A stretch of 64,000 nucleotides of DNA from Vandiemenella viatica (GCA_031002005.1 CM061919.1:20593687-20657686); one strand, 5' to 3'. Numbered from the stretch's first letter, positions 43,930 to 53,969 are shown. The notes: generated by a model from the sequence alone, not told the origin. Made by a program: numbers and translations.

Positions 43930-45323
43930 ATCAAGTCCGATATAAACGTTAACGGTGCTTAGGTTCTGCTGGTGTTGGTGGAAAAAGTTGTAATAATTAA
44001 TTGATTGAATAAAGGATATTACAAGAAAGAAAAATTGTTTACATATCTTTTCATAGTTAGAAGCTTACTATAAAAACAATAAAGTAGAAAGGCGACCGTG
44101 CTCGAAGAGAATAAAGTTATTTTCCACAAAAAAAATACGTAAATCAGAGGCATCAGGCTGAAACCATACATGAATTACACCAATACATGGCGAAGCGAGA
44201 TAGTTTTGCTTTCCAATCTGGAAATTCATGGGCGTAAATAAGCAAAACTGACTACGAAGAACCTGAAAATACAGATGCAGTCGACTGAATTTTGAAGTCT
44301 ACCGAAAGCTGCCAGCGCTACAAAATACGAAAATTCTGCAGCTGCCAACTTACAAGCAAGAACCAGCTAAGTTATTCCACCTTTCAAGACGAATACTTTG
44401 GACGAATTCTCCATCAATTAATTTAATTTTTGTGTTAAGAATTAATAGCAAGTGTGACCTGAATATACGTTGAATAGTTTTCATCTAAACGTAGAATTGT
44501 TTGTACATATTTCCATATAACACCGAGTTAAAAAATTTATGTTAATCACAGTTTAAAATATATTTAATCACTGATACAAGTGTATCAAGTTGGTACAGTA
44601 ACGTATGTGGAAATAAATATTAAAAGAATATTAGTGAAACAGAAAAATATTTATTTTTAATATATAATCATTAATGACAATATTAGTAACGGAATGGCAA
44701 GCAATGCTCCTGACAGCCTAGTTCTAGGGGCGGAATCTAATTTCATGTCACCAGAAGCAACTGAAGATGTTTTAAATACAAGTAGCACCCCAACACACAT
44801 ACAAGAATATTCACCCCATTTTTAGGATCTCCTTTTTGAATAAAAAATAATTTACAGTCTTTAGGTGACCTTCTAAGGAATGAATTTGAGGTGAAATCCC
44901 TTTTATTAGGATTTTACTCGAAAATTTAATCACAATCTATTTATATGAAATCACAATTAAGTGAACTTAAATCACAACTTGAATTACAATCCATTGATCT
45001 TAGGTCTGAACTAAAAAATCGACTTGATCAACAAACATAAGAATTTACTTCACTGACGGCTCAAATAGAAGCACAGTCAAATAAACTGGAACACCAAACT
45101 ATCGGAAACATACACGAGAAACTTCTTAATTTGGACAACGAAGTCGTAGCATATAAGTCAAGATTTTCAACTGAAAGTCAGATTTTGCATAACACAATCA
45201 CTGATAAAATGGAAGAAACTTCATAATCTCTACACAGTAAATTAACAGCCTCGAATGATGAAATTCAAAAACAGATTACAGAAAAATTTAAGGTAATGGA
45301 TCTACAACTACATACATTTCAGC

Positions 45324-45331
45324 ATTTCAGG
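45324..45331. repeat. 8-bp target duplication of hAT MITE, left
   Basis: ATTTCAGG, repeated exactly at 45706-45713. Confidence 0.9.
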
Positions 45332-45705
45332 CAGGCTCACCGCTAGCTGTTAGAGCACCCGCGTGCAATATCGATTATGCCGCCCCCTGTCTAACTACAG
45401 GTCCAGTGGTGGATCTAGGAAATTTCCGAACCGGGTCAAAAAACTGTGAGGTTGCCGCCCCTTCGAACATTATTTGCCGCCCCATTGTTGTCATCCCGAG
45501 TGTCGCTGCTGCCGCCCGAAGCAGGCTGTTGAGCTTAAAAAAAAAAAAGCTCGCCCGCTATATAATAGGCTGCAAATTTCGTCGCGTGACAATGGAGTGG
45601 CAACTATCGCGGGGCGGCGACTGTCGAACACTCGTTTTTGCCGCCCCCCTCGACGTGCCGCCCGCGTGCGGTGCACGCCTTTCACGCCCGCTTACGGTGG
45701 CTCTG
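45332..45705. mobile_element. hAT MITE (374 bp), GC-rich
   Basis: Ends CAGGCTCACCG and, inverted, CAGAGCCACCG agree at 9 of 11 positions. A perfect 8-bp duplication flanks it, as for hAT elements. The inside is strikingly GC-rich with several GCCGCCCC motifs, unlike the AT-rich surroundings, and contains an A-run at 45538-45549. Overlapping open frames inside it are composition artefacts. It interrupts the gag-like relic. Confidence 0.9.
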
Positions 45706-46120
45706 ATTTCAGGGTAAGATAGTGGAAAGAAACAATACAGTAGAGCCAAGAATATCGATAATTGAAGAACCCAACATCGACATAAATAAAAACGTAGAAG
45801 ACATTCGGGATACACGTAACAGATTCAATCCTGACTTAAATCACTTGCAACACAGTTGTAACACTGTACACCAAAAATTGGGAGAAATACACCAAAAGAT
45901 GTTTACTGACAATAAAAAAATCAATGGTAGATTTACAGAAAACAGGATAAACTAATACAGCAATTGCAGTCAATAGATAGTCCGCATTTACCTATAGGGC
46001 TAACCCAGCATTTAGATGTAGACTTTAAGGGTCAGGGTGGTATACACCCAGTCTGTTTTATAAATGGTTTTGAAAAAATACAGGACTTTTAACCTGTACA
46101 GTGATATGTTAAGAAAAAAT

Positions 46121-46499
46121 AGGAAATATAGAAAAAAAAAATAGCTTGTGGCGTGGAGGAGCGACTTAGAGTCGCTTATTCGCCAAACGCAAATTTTGGT
46201 GAGGGAAAATAATGAAAAAATATGCTGGGGACAAAGTTAGGGAACAAAACCTATACTTTGGTTCAGCAGAATAAACTGTTTTGTATGAAGGACACCAAAA
46301 AGTTAAAATTTCATATTTTTATTTATATATGTATATATATATAAAAATTAATACCAACAATTAAATGTACATTATATTTAAAAGGAAAATGATATTATAA
46401 TGTAACATTATTTGCAAAAATATACCTCAGCACCAACCATTATGTGTTATCTTTTTTTTTATGTAAATCAATTTGTGTAATGTGATCAAACCTAATTTC
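46121..46499. other. Spacer between gag relic and LINE D
   Basis: AT-rich, including a TATATA stretch near 46325-46345. No feature was recognised. Confidence 0.45.
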
Positions 46500-46519
46500 A
46501 GAGTTTAGCGCTACATTTT

Positions 46520-49132
46520 GAAGTCACATATTTTATAGGTTATTCCATGGTATGCAAGCATAATTATATGGGCGGAGGTGTGTTCGTGGCCGTTAATAAA
46601 ACCATCAATAGCTCCGTAGTAAATGAAACGGAAAATTGTTGCGAGTTAATATGGGTGAAGGTAAAAATTGGCAGAATTTTAAAGTTCATAATAGGATCAT
46701 TTTACCGACCTCCGGACTCTGGATTAAATAACGCGGAATATTTTAGATAGTCACTTAATCGTATTTCTCAGAAATTTCAGGGACATACATTGATCATGGG
46801 AGGTGATTTTAATATACCCTCTGTTAACTGGGACACATTTACGTTCAGGTCAGGCGGAAGAGATAGGTTAATAACCGAAACGTTCCTGGAATCATTCGCG
46901 GAAAATTCTCTTGAACAGATGGTCGAAGAGCCAACGCGGAGCGTCAAAGATTCCTCGTCCATTTTGGATATTTTTCTTACTAACAATCCGGATATTGTAG
47001 ATAAAGTTTGTATAGAAGACGGTATAAGTGATCACAAGGCGATTGTGGTAACTTTAAAATCTAGGCTGAATTTGAAGCATGATAAAGACAAACTCGTATA
47101 TTGTTTCGATAAGGCAAATGATGCGTTTATGGTCGATCATTTGGCGAAAAATTTTGAAACGTACACGCTTAATACAAATGTTGAGGAACTTTGGTTTAAT
47201 TTAAAAAAAATAATATGGACCGGCTTAAATCAATTTGTTACCAAGAAGTTTATTAAGGTTAGTAAGAACTTCCCGTGGTTCAATAGGGAAGTGAAACGTT
47301 TGCTCAGGAAGCAAAGGCGTTTACATGCGACGGTAAAGAAATCGGGGGACTCATCTGATCGCGCTAAATTAGTCCACTTGCGAGCAGACGTGCGTAAGGC
47401 AATCCGTGATGCGTTTAAAGAATTCTAAGCCAGAAATTTATCCGAAGATCTGATTACTAATCCAAAAAAGTTCTGGTCATATGTCAAATTAATAAGAGGC
47501 TCGCGTAAGGTCATACCGTCGTTGATTAATGAAAATGGGGAAATATCAGAAACTAGCGTCGAGAAAGCAGAAATTTTGAATAACGTATTTAAAAAAGCTT
47601 TCACGTCAGAAAACTCGGAGGAGATTCCGATATTTAACAATCGAACTAACAAAATTATGAATGATCTCGTTCTTGATGTCGAGGGAATAACTAAACTGCT
47701 TATGAATCTAAATCCCAATAAGACTCCAGGACCAGACGGTATTCCTACAAGATTCTACTCTAGGTACGCAAAGGAAATTGCGCCGTATTTGATGAAATTA
47801 TATACCGCCTCCTTTGATCAAGGAAAAATACCAGCCGAATAGAAGACCGCCATCGTAAGTCCAGTGTTCAGAAGTGGGAATGTTAATGATCCTCAAAATT
47901 ATAGGCCGATCTCGTTAACCTCAATATTTTGCAGGATTTTAGAACACATCATCTATTCAAATGTCATGCGGTTTTTGGATGAAGATGAGCTTTTAAACCC
48001 AAATCAACATGGATTCAGAAAAGGCCGATGCTGCGAAACACAACTTGCCCTCTTAATTCACGACTTGAGCCGTATTATAGATGAGCAATCCCAGGTTGAT
48101 TTAGTTTTATTAGACTTCAAAAAAGCTTTCGACACTGTGCCTCACACTAGGTTACTTAGGAAACTTCGCGGTTACGGCATATCTAGACAAATATGCGACT
48201 GGGTTGCAAACTTCCTGAAGGACAGAACACAGTGTGTAGTTCTCGACGGTGAGCGTTCATCACTTGCCGAAGTGAGGTCCGGGGTTACCCAAGGAAGCGT
48301 TATAGGGCCACTGTTGTTTCTCATATACATTAATGATTTGTACGACATAATAAGGGCAAAGAAAAGATTATTTGCCGATGATGCTATTATTTATTGTTAA
48401 ATTACAACCCAGGACGACTGCGCTTTGTTACAAGACGATATTATGAAAATAATTGCGTGGTGTAAAGATTGGCAGTTGGAGTTAAACGCTAAAAAGTGCC
48501 AAGTCATGACACCATTTAGCTTTGAGTATACAATTAATGGCACTGTCCTTAGAACGGTAGATTCCGCTAAATACCTATGGGTAACAATTCGTAATAATTT
48601 GTCGTGGAATGAGCATATCGAGAATGTAATTGGGAAAGCAAATCGTATGCTTCGATTTCTAGGTCGTAATTTAAAACAATGCACTCCGGAAGTTAAATCG
48701 ATTGCGTACAAGTCATTAGTGAGGCCTCACTTGGAATATTGTTGCTCTGTATGGGGTCCCCATCAAAAGGGATTAATGGAGGCATTAGAGATGGTCCAAA
48801 GAAGAGCCGCCCAATTCGTGACAGGTATATATAGTTGGAGGGAAAGCGTAAGTGCCATGTTGAAGGAGTTAGGTTGGGAAGACCTGGAGCACCGAAGGCG
48901 TTTCTCTCGACGGAAGCTAATTGAAAAATTATCGACTGACGTATTTTGGAATGACAGCAAACAAATATTGCTACCAGCAACATTCGTATCTCGGAATGAC
49001 CGCGAAAATAAGATAAGAGAAATCAGGGCCAGAACCGATTCATTTCTCTACTCATTTTTTTTCCACGAGCGATTAGGGAATGGAATTGAATGGATTTACC
49101 GGGCGAGTAAACACAAAATCGGACAGGAGTAG
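46520..49132 (+). pseudogene. LINE D ORF2: endonuclease plus RT, four in-frame stops
   Basis: Endonuclease blocks are NYMGGGVFVAVN, FIIGSFYRPPDS, MGGDFNIPSVNWD and DGISDHKAIVVTL. The RT reads NKTPGPDGIPTRFYSRY, NYRPISLTSIFCRILEHII, QHGFRKGRCCETQLALL, VLLDFKKAFDTVPHTRLL, TQGSVIGPLLFLIYINDL and RLFADDAIIYC. The C-terminus has VQRRAAQFVTG. Stops at 46748 (TAG), 47426 (TAA), 47840 (TAG) and 48398 (TAA) all lie in one frame, with no frameshift over about 2.6 kb. In the RT, the Pro before Gln of 'PQG' is Thr and the usual Gly in YLGVT is Trp. Confidence 0.9.
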
Positions 49133-49149
49133 CTTCCGATAAAGCACTC

Positions 49150-49285
49150 CGGCCATCCTGATCTGGGTTTTCCATGGTTTCCCTAGATCGCTCGAGGCGA
49201 ATGCTGGGATGGTTCCTCACAATAGCCCATGGGCGCCACCTGCCATATCCCGTATATCCCTTCCAAACCATTACCTTTCCTGATA
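49150..49285 (+). repeat. SINE1-like segment within the LINE D 3' UTR
   Basis: CCGGCCATCCTGATCTGGGT, TTTCCATGGTTTCCCTAGAT, GGCGAATGCTGGGATGGTTC and CAATAGCCCATGGGCGCCAC parallel the SINE1 core. The tRNA-like head is absent. It could be a truncated SINE insertion, or the shared module linking SINE1 to its LINE partner. Confidence 0.7.
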
Positions 49286-49352
49286 GGTGCAATGCACCCT
49301 CCGCCAAACATTTTTAGTGAATCGCGGAGTAATTGTAATAGTAATACACATA

Positions 49353-49689
49353 TGTCGGATCTGGAGTATGGCGCTACCTACTAGATGGCGCCACAGACTC
49401 AGCGAGCAGCGCCACAGTGACATCTACGAGGGGCTACTTAAGGACGGCGCACAACACACGGTGATCTCTTCTTGCTTGACCATCGAGGCAACATCACTCC
49501 GCAATGTCTCATTGTGTATTGTGAGACTTAGTCTAATAAACGGGATCCTTGTATCCGCTGTGTTCTCGTAGTTACTCTCCACTGTCCGAGGGATATCCAC
49601 AGCCTAGCTTCGCTGACGAGCCATCTGCCTCTAGCCGGGAACTCCATTCAACCCGCCCGATACCTGATCTTTCCTGGATGGATCCGACA
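49353..49689 (+). mobile_element. Solo LTR, 337 bp
   Basis: Begins TGTCGGATCTGG and ends GGATCCGACA, so it has TG...CA ends with a nine-base inverted terminal match (TGTCGGATC/GATCCGACA). CATA is duplicated at 49349-49352 and 49690-49693. Inside, an AATAAA-type signal (TCTAATAAACGGGATC near 49530) lies in the second half, as expected of an LTR R/U5 border. No coding region flanks it, so it is the recombination remnant of a Gypsy-like element. Confidence 0.85.
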
Positions 49690-49735
49690 CATATATTCCT
49701 AGAAGTTTGGTTTTCCACGCTGTTGCTGTTTTCGA

Positions 49736-50105
49736 TTATGTTGGTTGCTAAGAGCGACATGATTGACCCTACACTGTTGAATCGTTATCTTAAGTTCGCG
49801 AATTCCAGATACGAACCGCGCTATATCAAAAGAAGTCTGATATAGACGTTAACGGTGCTTAGTTTCTACTGGTGTTAGTGGAAAATTTTGAATAATTAAT
49901 TGATCACATAAAAGATATTACAAGAAACAAACATTGTTTATGCATCTTTTCATAGTTAGATGCTTACTAGAAAAAAATAAACTAAAGAAGAAAGGCGACT
50001 GTGCTCGAAGAGAATAAAGTTATTTTAAACAAGACGTTACGAAATTACTTAAACCAAAGGAACCAGGCTGAAACCATACATAAATAACACTAATACAAGT
50101 TGTAC
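49736..50105 (+). repeat. Repeat Y copy 2, uninterrupted
   Basis: ATGTTGGTTGCTAAGAGCGA to AACCAGGCTGAAACCATACA. It serves as the reference showing that LINE C copy 2 and a SINE interrupt Y copy 1. Confidence 0.75.
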
Positions 50106-50440
50106 GCTGTAGTTTCATTGATTAGCATATTCAACAGCAACTTGAAGGCCGAATGAACTATTTGACCGCCTTCCAACAACGTGGCTGTAATTCCTCATGA
50201 AGAAGTGCCATCGCAATTTCATTCTGCTATCGAATCGTTGCCAAAATCAATGAGACCATAAAAGTTTTTCCACTTCCACCAGGAGCGTCCTAGAAATAAA
50301 TCGCTCTAGTTTCGTCATTCACAACTCTCATGAGAATTAAGTAATCATATTTTTGTTGCCGATTCAGTAGCAGAATGTTGGTTGGAACTGATTCTCGCAA
50401 TCCATCACAATAATATCGTTTTTCGCGTTAAATGCGCCGT
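50105..50440 (-). pseudogene. Helitron (PIF1-type) helicase fragment
   Basis: On the minus strand NILLLNRQQKYDYLI, then, after an in-frame stop, DAPGGSGKTFMVSLILATIR (P-loop, about 50297-50238), then QNEIAMALLHEELQ. DAPGG.GKT with SLILATIR is the helicase motif I neighbourhood of Helitron Rep/helicase proteins and related PIF1 enzymes. Only the first helicase motifs remain, with stops. Its orientation is opposite to the Rep gene at 57002-60485, so it is a separate copy. Confidence 0.8.
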
Positions 50441-52165
50441 GAGTTGGGCGATATCATTAAGCCCATGTCCTTAATTAATATCAACGGAATAAAAATAAAA
50501 TGACTAAATTTGGTGAACAAATCGCGAAACAACACGGAAATAAAGCAAAGGTAAATTTATTTTAATTTAGGCAGTAATGCTTTCTTCCTGATTTTTCTCC
50601 AGATCTATCTGGAGGTGCTAAGCACGTCATAAGGTTGCTAAGCGACACCAGTAAACGCCTGGTATCCATCAAGGCAAGATCGCCGATACATAATCGACCT
50701 GAAGATGGCTACTGAGCTAGTAGCCGAAAGCTTGTCGCTTTATAATAAAATCCGGCTGCAAACCCTAGAAGATTTGTTGTCATTTATTCGCTGGGAAAGC
50801 CTGCATTCGCATATAATTTTCTATATCGTTACAAATTTTGTAAGTACTTTTTGACTCGCCCTGTTCTGAACAGATGCTTTGTAATAAAACCGCCGACTGA
50901 TTAAAACCCTTTTTTTTTTCTGGTGACGAGTGAACTTACGAGTCGTAGATGAACAACGTAGCCTTGCCCCTCTAGAGCTCCCCAGTAGATCCCACATGCT
51001 TAATGGCTGCTACTGCATGATGGCTTCCGCTGAGTGCCAATCCCGTAGTCGTGGCAGCTCGATCCTCGATATTCCCTCTTCATGGCCGACAGCTGATGGT
51101 GGCGAAGAGACAGATAGATCCCGCAACGAGTCTTACTCGGGTTTATAAATTTAATCGCAGTTTGGTGGGAGAAATAAATACTTAAAAAATTATATATTGT
51201 TATTTAATTGAGATTGTGTGAAATAAAAGTGGAAAATTGGGTTAAATAAATTAACTACATATTACCACATACATGCTTAAATTCCACGTTAATAGACTTA
51301 TGATAACATTGCATCAGTAATAACATTAAATATTAGCAAATCAGTTCCCTTTAAATATTATTCAACTTTGTCCTTAGCATCATCAAACACTAAGAGTTTT
51401 ATATATGTCTTAATTTCTAGCTTTAAACGTTCATAGAATTGTGTGGATCCGGGGTTTTATGAAACATCATTAACATGTACATTACCAAACTGCAAACTAT
51501 TAACCCTTACTTCTAACAACGACGATAGTCAGTTTCACTGATAACATGTTCACAAACTCGTTGTAGTACTTTGTTACCTTGATAACTCCAGTACCTTATG
51601 GTGTTGATAGAGCTGGTTACTGCAGGCAGATCGTCGACCACGTTGTTCTATATTGATTCGCCGAGGTAACACCAACCATGTAGTAGTTTTGGCTGCAGGC
51701 ACTGTTCGGGATGAGATGATGTGGCTGCCAAGAGAGACACTAGTTTGCAGTTGATTACCGTTGTTGGAAAAGCCACCAATTGTTTAGACCAGCTGTTTCA
51801 GTACATCCCATTCTTCAGGTGTAAGGGTCACTTTATTCTACCCAACTGTTTCGAGTAAAATTACAAGTTAGGTGCCTGGTCTACAGTGAAACGCTTGGTG
51901 ATACTTCTGTTTAACTTGTATTATATTGAAAACAGGGACTTTTTATCAGCCTTGGTACTTAAAAACTGCAGTAGATGAGCCTTCGCCTGGAACTGAGAGT
52001 GAGCTGGCTGCTGTTTTGGTATTGATACCTCTTCTCTGGAAAATTCTTCTTGATCCAGTAATAATATAGTCTTTATTGTGCTTAGTTGGAGGCTGGAAAA
52101 TTTCAAGGGCGTGCCCTCACCAGTCACCACACACACAGGTGTCGGAGTTTTTGAAACAGGTCAGG
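50441..52165. other. Mostly unrecognised; one conserved hairpin
   Basis: No convincing gene. The GC-richer part at 50930-51148 has an open plus-strand frame of 72 codons without family resemblance. The hairpin at 50707-50725 is listed separately. Confidence 0.45.
50707..50725 (+). other. Perfect hairpin in CCTGAAGAT...CCGAAAGC context
   Basis: GGCTACT (50707-50713) pairs with AGTAGCC (50719-50725) around GAGCT. The surround CCTGAAGAT before and CGAAAGC after parallels 28345-28375. Such a 'TGAAGA-stem-GAAA' end recurs in retroelements, but I cannot assign it. Confidence 0.5.
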
Positions 52166-52179
52166 CGTGTGCTTTCCCA

Positions 52180-52408
52180 GAGAGACGGTAATGGCGCTTC
52201 TGGCCTCGCATTCGGGAGGACAGTGGTTTGAATCCCCATCCGGGCATCCAGATTTTGGTTTTCCATGGTTTCCCAAATCACTCCAGGTAAATGCCGGGAT
52301 ACTTCCTTCAAAAGGCCATGGCCGAATTCCTTCATATTTCTTGGCCCCCATCCTTTCCCGTCTCTAAAGACCTCGCTGTTAAGAGATGTTAAGCAGTTAA
52401 AAAAAATG
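52180..52408 (+). repeat. SINE1, near full-length
   Basis: CTCGCATTCGGGAGGACAGT, box B GGTTTGAATCC, CCATGGTTTCCCAAATCACT, AAAGGCCATGGCCGAATTCC and GTCTCTAAAGACCTCGCTGT, then an A8 tail (52400-52407). The tRNA-like head is shortened to GACGGTAATGGCGCTTCTGG. Confidence 0.85.
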
Positions 52409-52459
52409 TAATGGCGCGCGCCAGGAATAACCAAGTGAAAACCGCGTACCGCATTACAA

Positions 52460-52572
52460 ACCTGTTTTTTAGGAATCTTTTCTGTTTTCTAAGATAATAT
52501 TCTTTATATATCTAATGTCTGTCTTGATTTTTATTACTGCCACTATGAAAACTTAAAGTTAAAAAAAAAAAT
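52460..52572 (+). repeat. Short poly-A-ended repeat, copy 1
   Basis: TTTTCTGTTTTCTAAGATAA, TATCTAATGTCTGTCTTGAT and TTACTGCCACTATGAAAACT end in a poly-A. It is repeated in the same orientation at 53285-53381. Confidence 0.8.
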
Positions 52573-52599
52573 ACCCAGACGCCTGGTGGTGGGAAAAAA

Positions 52600-53040
52600 C
52601 CGAGAGAGAAAGAAGATACGTTCTCCACACGTCGCCTGTCTGTGACGATACGCGTTCGCCAGATTTCCATATTAGTTTAGCTTAATCACCCGCCTCTGAC
52701 GACATAGACCTAGGTCTCTGATTAGCTGAATTCTAAGGGCGGCCAACGTTTCCTATTGGCCGAAACTTAGTTTCTCAAGAAAAGTGCCGTAAATCCTTTC
52801 AACCAACGTCTAACATCCACTGTTTCCAAGGCCTTGTTTACGCTGGCTTTGCAACCAAGATGCAACTTGTCCACTATGTAGGGTCTACAACTTCAACACG
52901 AAGTTTAACATGTTGAATACTCCACAGGTATACTAATAATTACTATTTCACCCAAGTGTTCAAAAACATGCTTACGCTGTTCCACTTCACTTACCAGCAG
53001 ATAATCATTCTAAACATCACACAACTCTATCAATGGTTCC
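52600..53040. other. GC-richer spacer with CCAAT-like motifs
   Basis: Less AT-rich than its surroundings, with CCTATTGGCCG and GGGCGGCCAACG near 52737-52765, which could be promoter-type CCAAT/GC boxes. Without transcripts this is only a possibility. No open frame resembles a known protein. Confidence 0.3.
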
Positions 53041-53048
53041 ATACTTAC

Positions 53049-53251
53049 TCCATAAATTGCAGAAACTCCTCTCTCTGAATGGTCAAACGATGCAAGGCAT
53101 CTTCTTTGAAGTGAGATTCAATCGCCTCAACAGTGATGTATAATTCGTTTTCAAACTGGTCTCTCATCATTTGGTCTAATTCGTCACATATTTCCTGAAC
53201 TTTGATCTCGAACTCCTTCTCCAATGATAGAACTGTGTCATGCACAACCAG
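53049..53251 (-). CDS. Candidate internal exon of a host coiled-coil gene
   Basis: On the minus strand a strong acceptor (TGTTATTTTCTTACAG, ending at 53252) is followed by a 203-bp open stretch starting LVVHDTVLSLEKEFEIKVQE and ending REEFLQFM, then a donor GTAAGTAT at 53048. Start phase 0 and end phase 2 are consistent. The peptide is acidic and helix-forming with heptad-like leucines, and it has no stop, frameshift or transposon similarity. The open frame could start at Met 53284, but that would read through the acceptor. I do not recognise the protein; coiled-coil cilia/flagellar or structural proteins are possible. No neighbouring exon was found. Confidence 0.45.
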
Positions 53252-53284
53252 CTGTAAGAAAATAACAGATATTTTAGGACACAT

Positions 53285-53381
53285 TTCTGTTTTCTAAGAT
53301 AATATTCTTTATGTGTCTAATGTCTGTCTTGATTTGTACTACTGCCACCATGAAAAAATATAAAGTAAAAAAAAAAAAAAA
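53285..53381 (+). repeat. Short poly-A-ended repeat, copy 2
   Basis: TTTCTGTTTTCTAAGATAAT, TGTCTAATGTCTGTCTTGAT and TACTGCCACCATGAAAAAAT, then a poly-A. Same orientation as 52460-52572. Confidence 0.8.
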
Positions 53382-53969
53382 GGAAACTGTATTTTAGCTT
53401 CAGTGAACAGTGACTGAAAGTGGTTTCTGAACCTGCATAAATCTTTTCTTTTTGATGTTACATCACACTACTTTTAAATTGGTACATAGAAATCAGAGTA
53501 AGAACTAGCCGATGTAATTTTTAATTAATTTAGAATATTTTGTTAACCTCGATTAATGTGTATTCGTTAGATGAGAAAATCACGAATCAAATATTTCCAG
53601 AGACAATGGTAATATTTTGCCAAGGATGCCACATATAACTATTCATTTTTATACACTTTACCATATTTAAAACGTCCATGCAAGCGATATTTATCATGAT
53701 GGAGATTTAAATATAGGAGGTGCAAACTGGAAAGTAAAAAGGATTAGTGATTAAAGGTAGCATATATTTGCAAAATCTTGTTGAGAGAGTGCTATTTTCG
53801 ACACTGTATCAGCGAATATAATGAGTATCTTTCTACGAAAACCTGATGACAACTGCATTAGATAACAGGTCTCAAAGGGATTCAATGACAACGAAGTGTT
53901 TGTTTGAAAGAAAAATGTTCTGTCGATGACAGGCCATAAAAGATGATATTAGGTATCTTATATTTTTTT
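53382..53969. other. Intergenic, nothing recognised
   Basis: AT-rich. The start of the LINE F tail lies at about 53970. Confidence 0.45.

Larger units (their letters stand above)
42290..44190 (+). repeat. Repeat Y copy 1, split by LINE C copy 2 and a SINE1
   Basis: Outer parts (42290-42316, 43635-43694 and 43924-44190) align in order with the uninterrupted copy at 49736-50105. Landmarks are ATGTTGGTTGCCAAGAGCGA, TCGTTATCTTA, GATATAAACGTTAACGGTGC, TTTTCATAGTTAGAAGCTTA and GCTCGAAGAGAATAAAGTTA. The identity of Y is unknown; it shows no coding capacity. Confidence 0.75.
44695..46120 (+). pseudogene. LTR-retrotransposon gag-like gene, decayed, interrupted by a MITE
   Basis: An ATG near 44697 opens NAPDSLVLGAESNFMSPEA. 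A long polar, coiled-coil-like stretch follows (44930-45320 and 45722-45955) with repeated Gln/Asn/Leu heptad-type sequence such as HQKLGEIHQKMFTDNKK. After a stop near 45955 comes a shifted HPVCFINGFEKIQDF segment (about 46040-46085). This resembles the start of the capsid region of Gypsy-type gag proteins, where 'HP..F' opens the domain. Several stops are present. No protease or pol follows; LINE D begins instead. Family assignment is by motif only. Confidence 0.6.
46500..49352 (+). mobile_element. LINE D, CR1-like retrotransposon
   Basis: Endonuclease (N-terminally truncated), RT and C-terminus lie in a single reading frame, followed by a 3' end GATAGGTGCAATGCACCC...TTTTAGTGAATCGCGGAGTA with a TAATA-type tail. 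That end is the counterpart of LINE C's GTGCCACCCACAATTTTGTG...GAATTGCAGAGTA. A SINE1-like segment (49150-49280) sits inside its 3' UTR. A second LINE D 3' end lies at 60490-60550. A solo LTR is inserted right in the tail at 49353. Confidence 0.9.

Noticed and set aside
45406..45815. Several overlapping open frames on both strands
   Set aside because: They lie in the GC-rich hAT MITE, where few stop codons are expected by composition; no family resemblance.
53045..53284. Met at 53284 as a gene start
   Set aside because: It would read through a strong splice acceptor and part of a dispersed repeat; an internal exon is a better reading.
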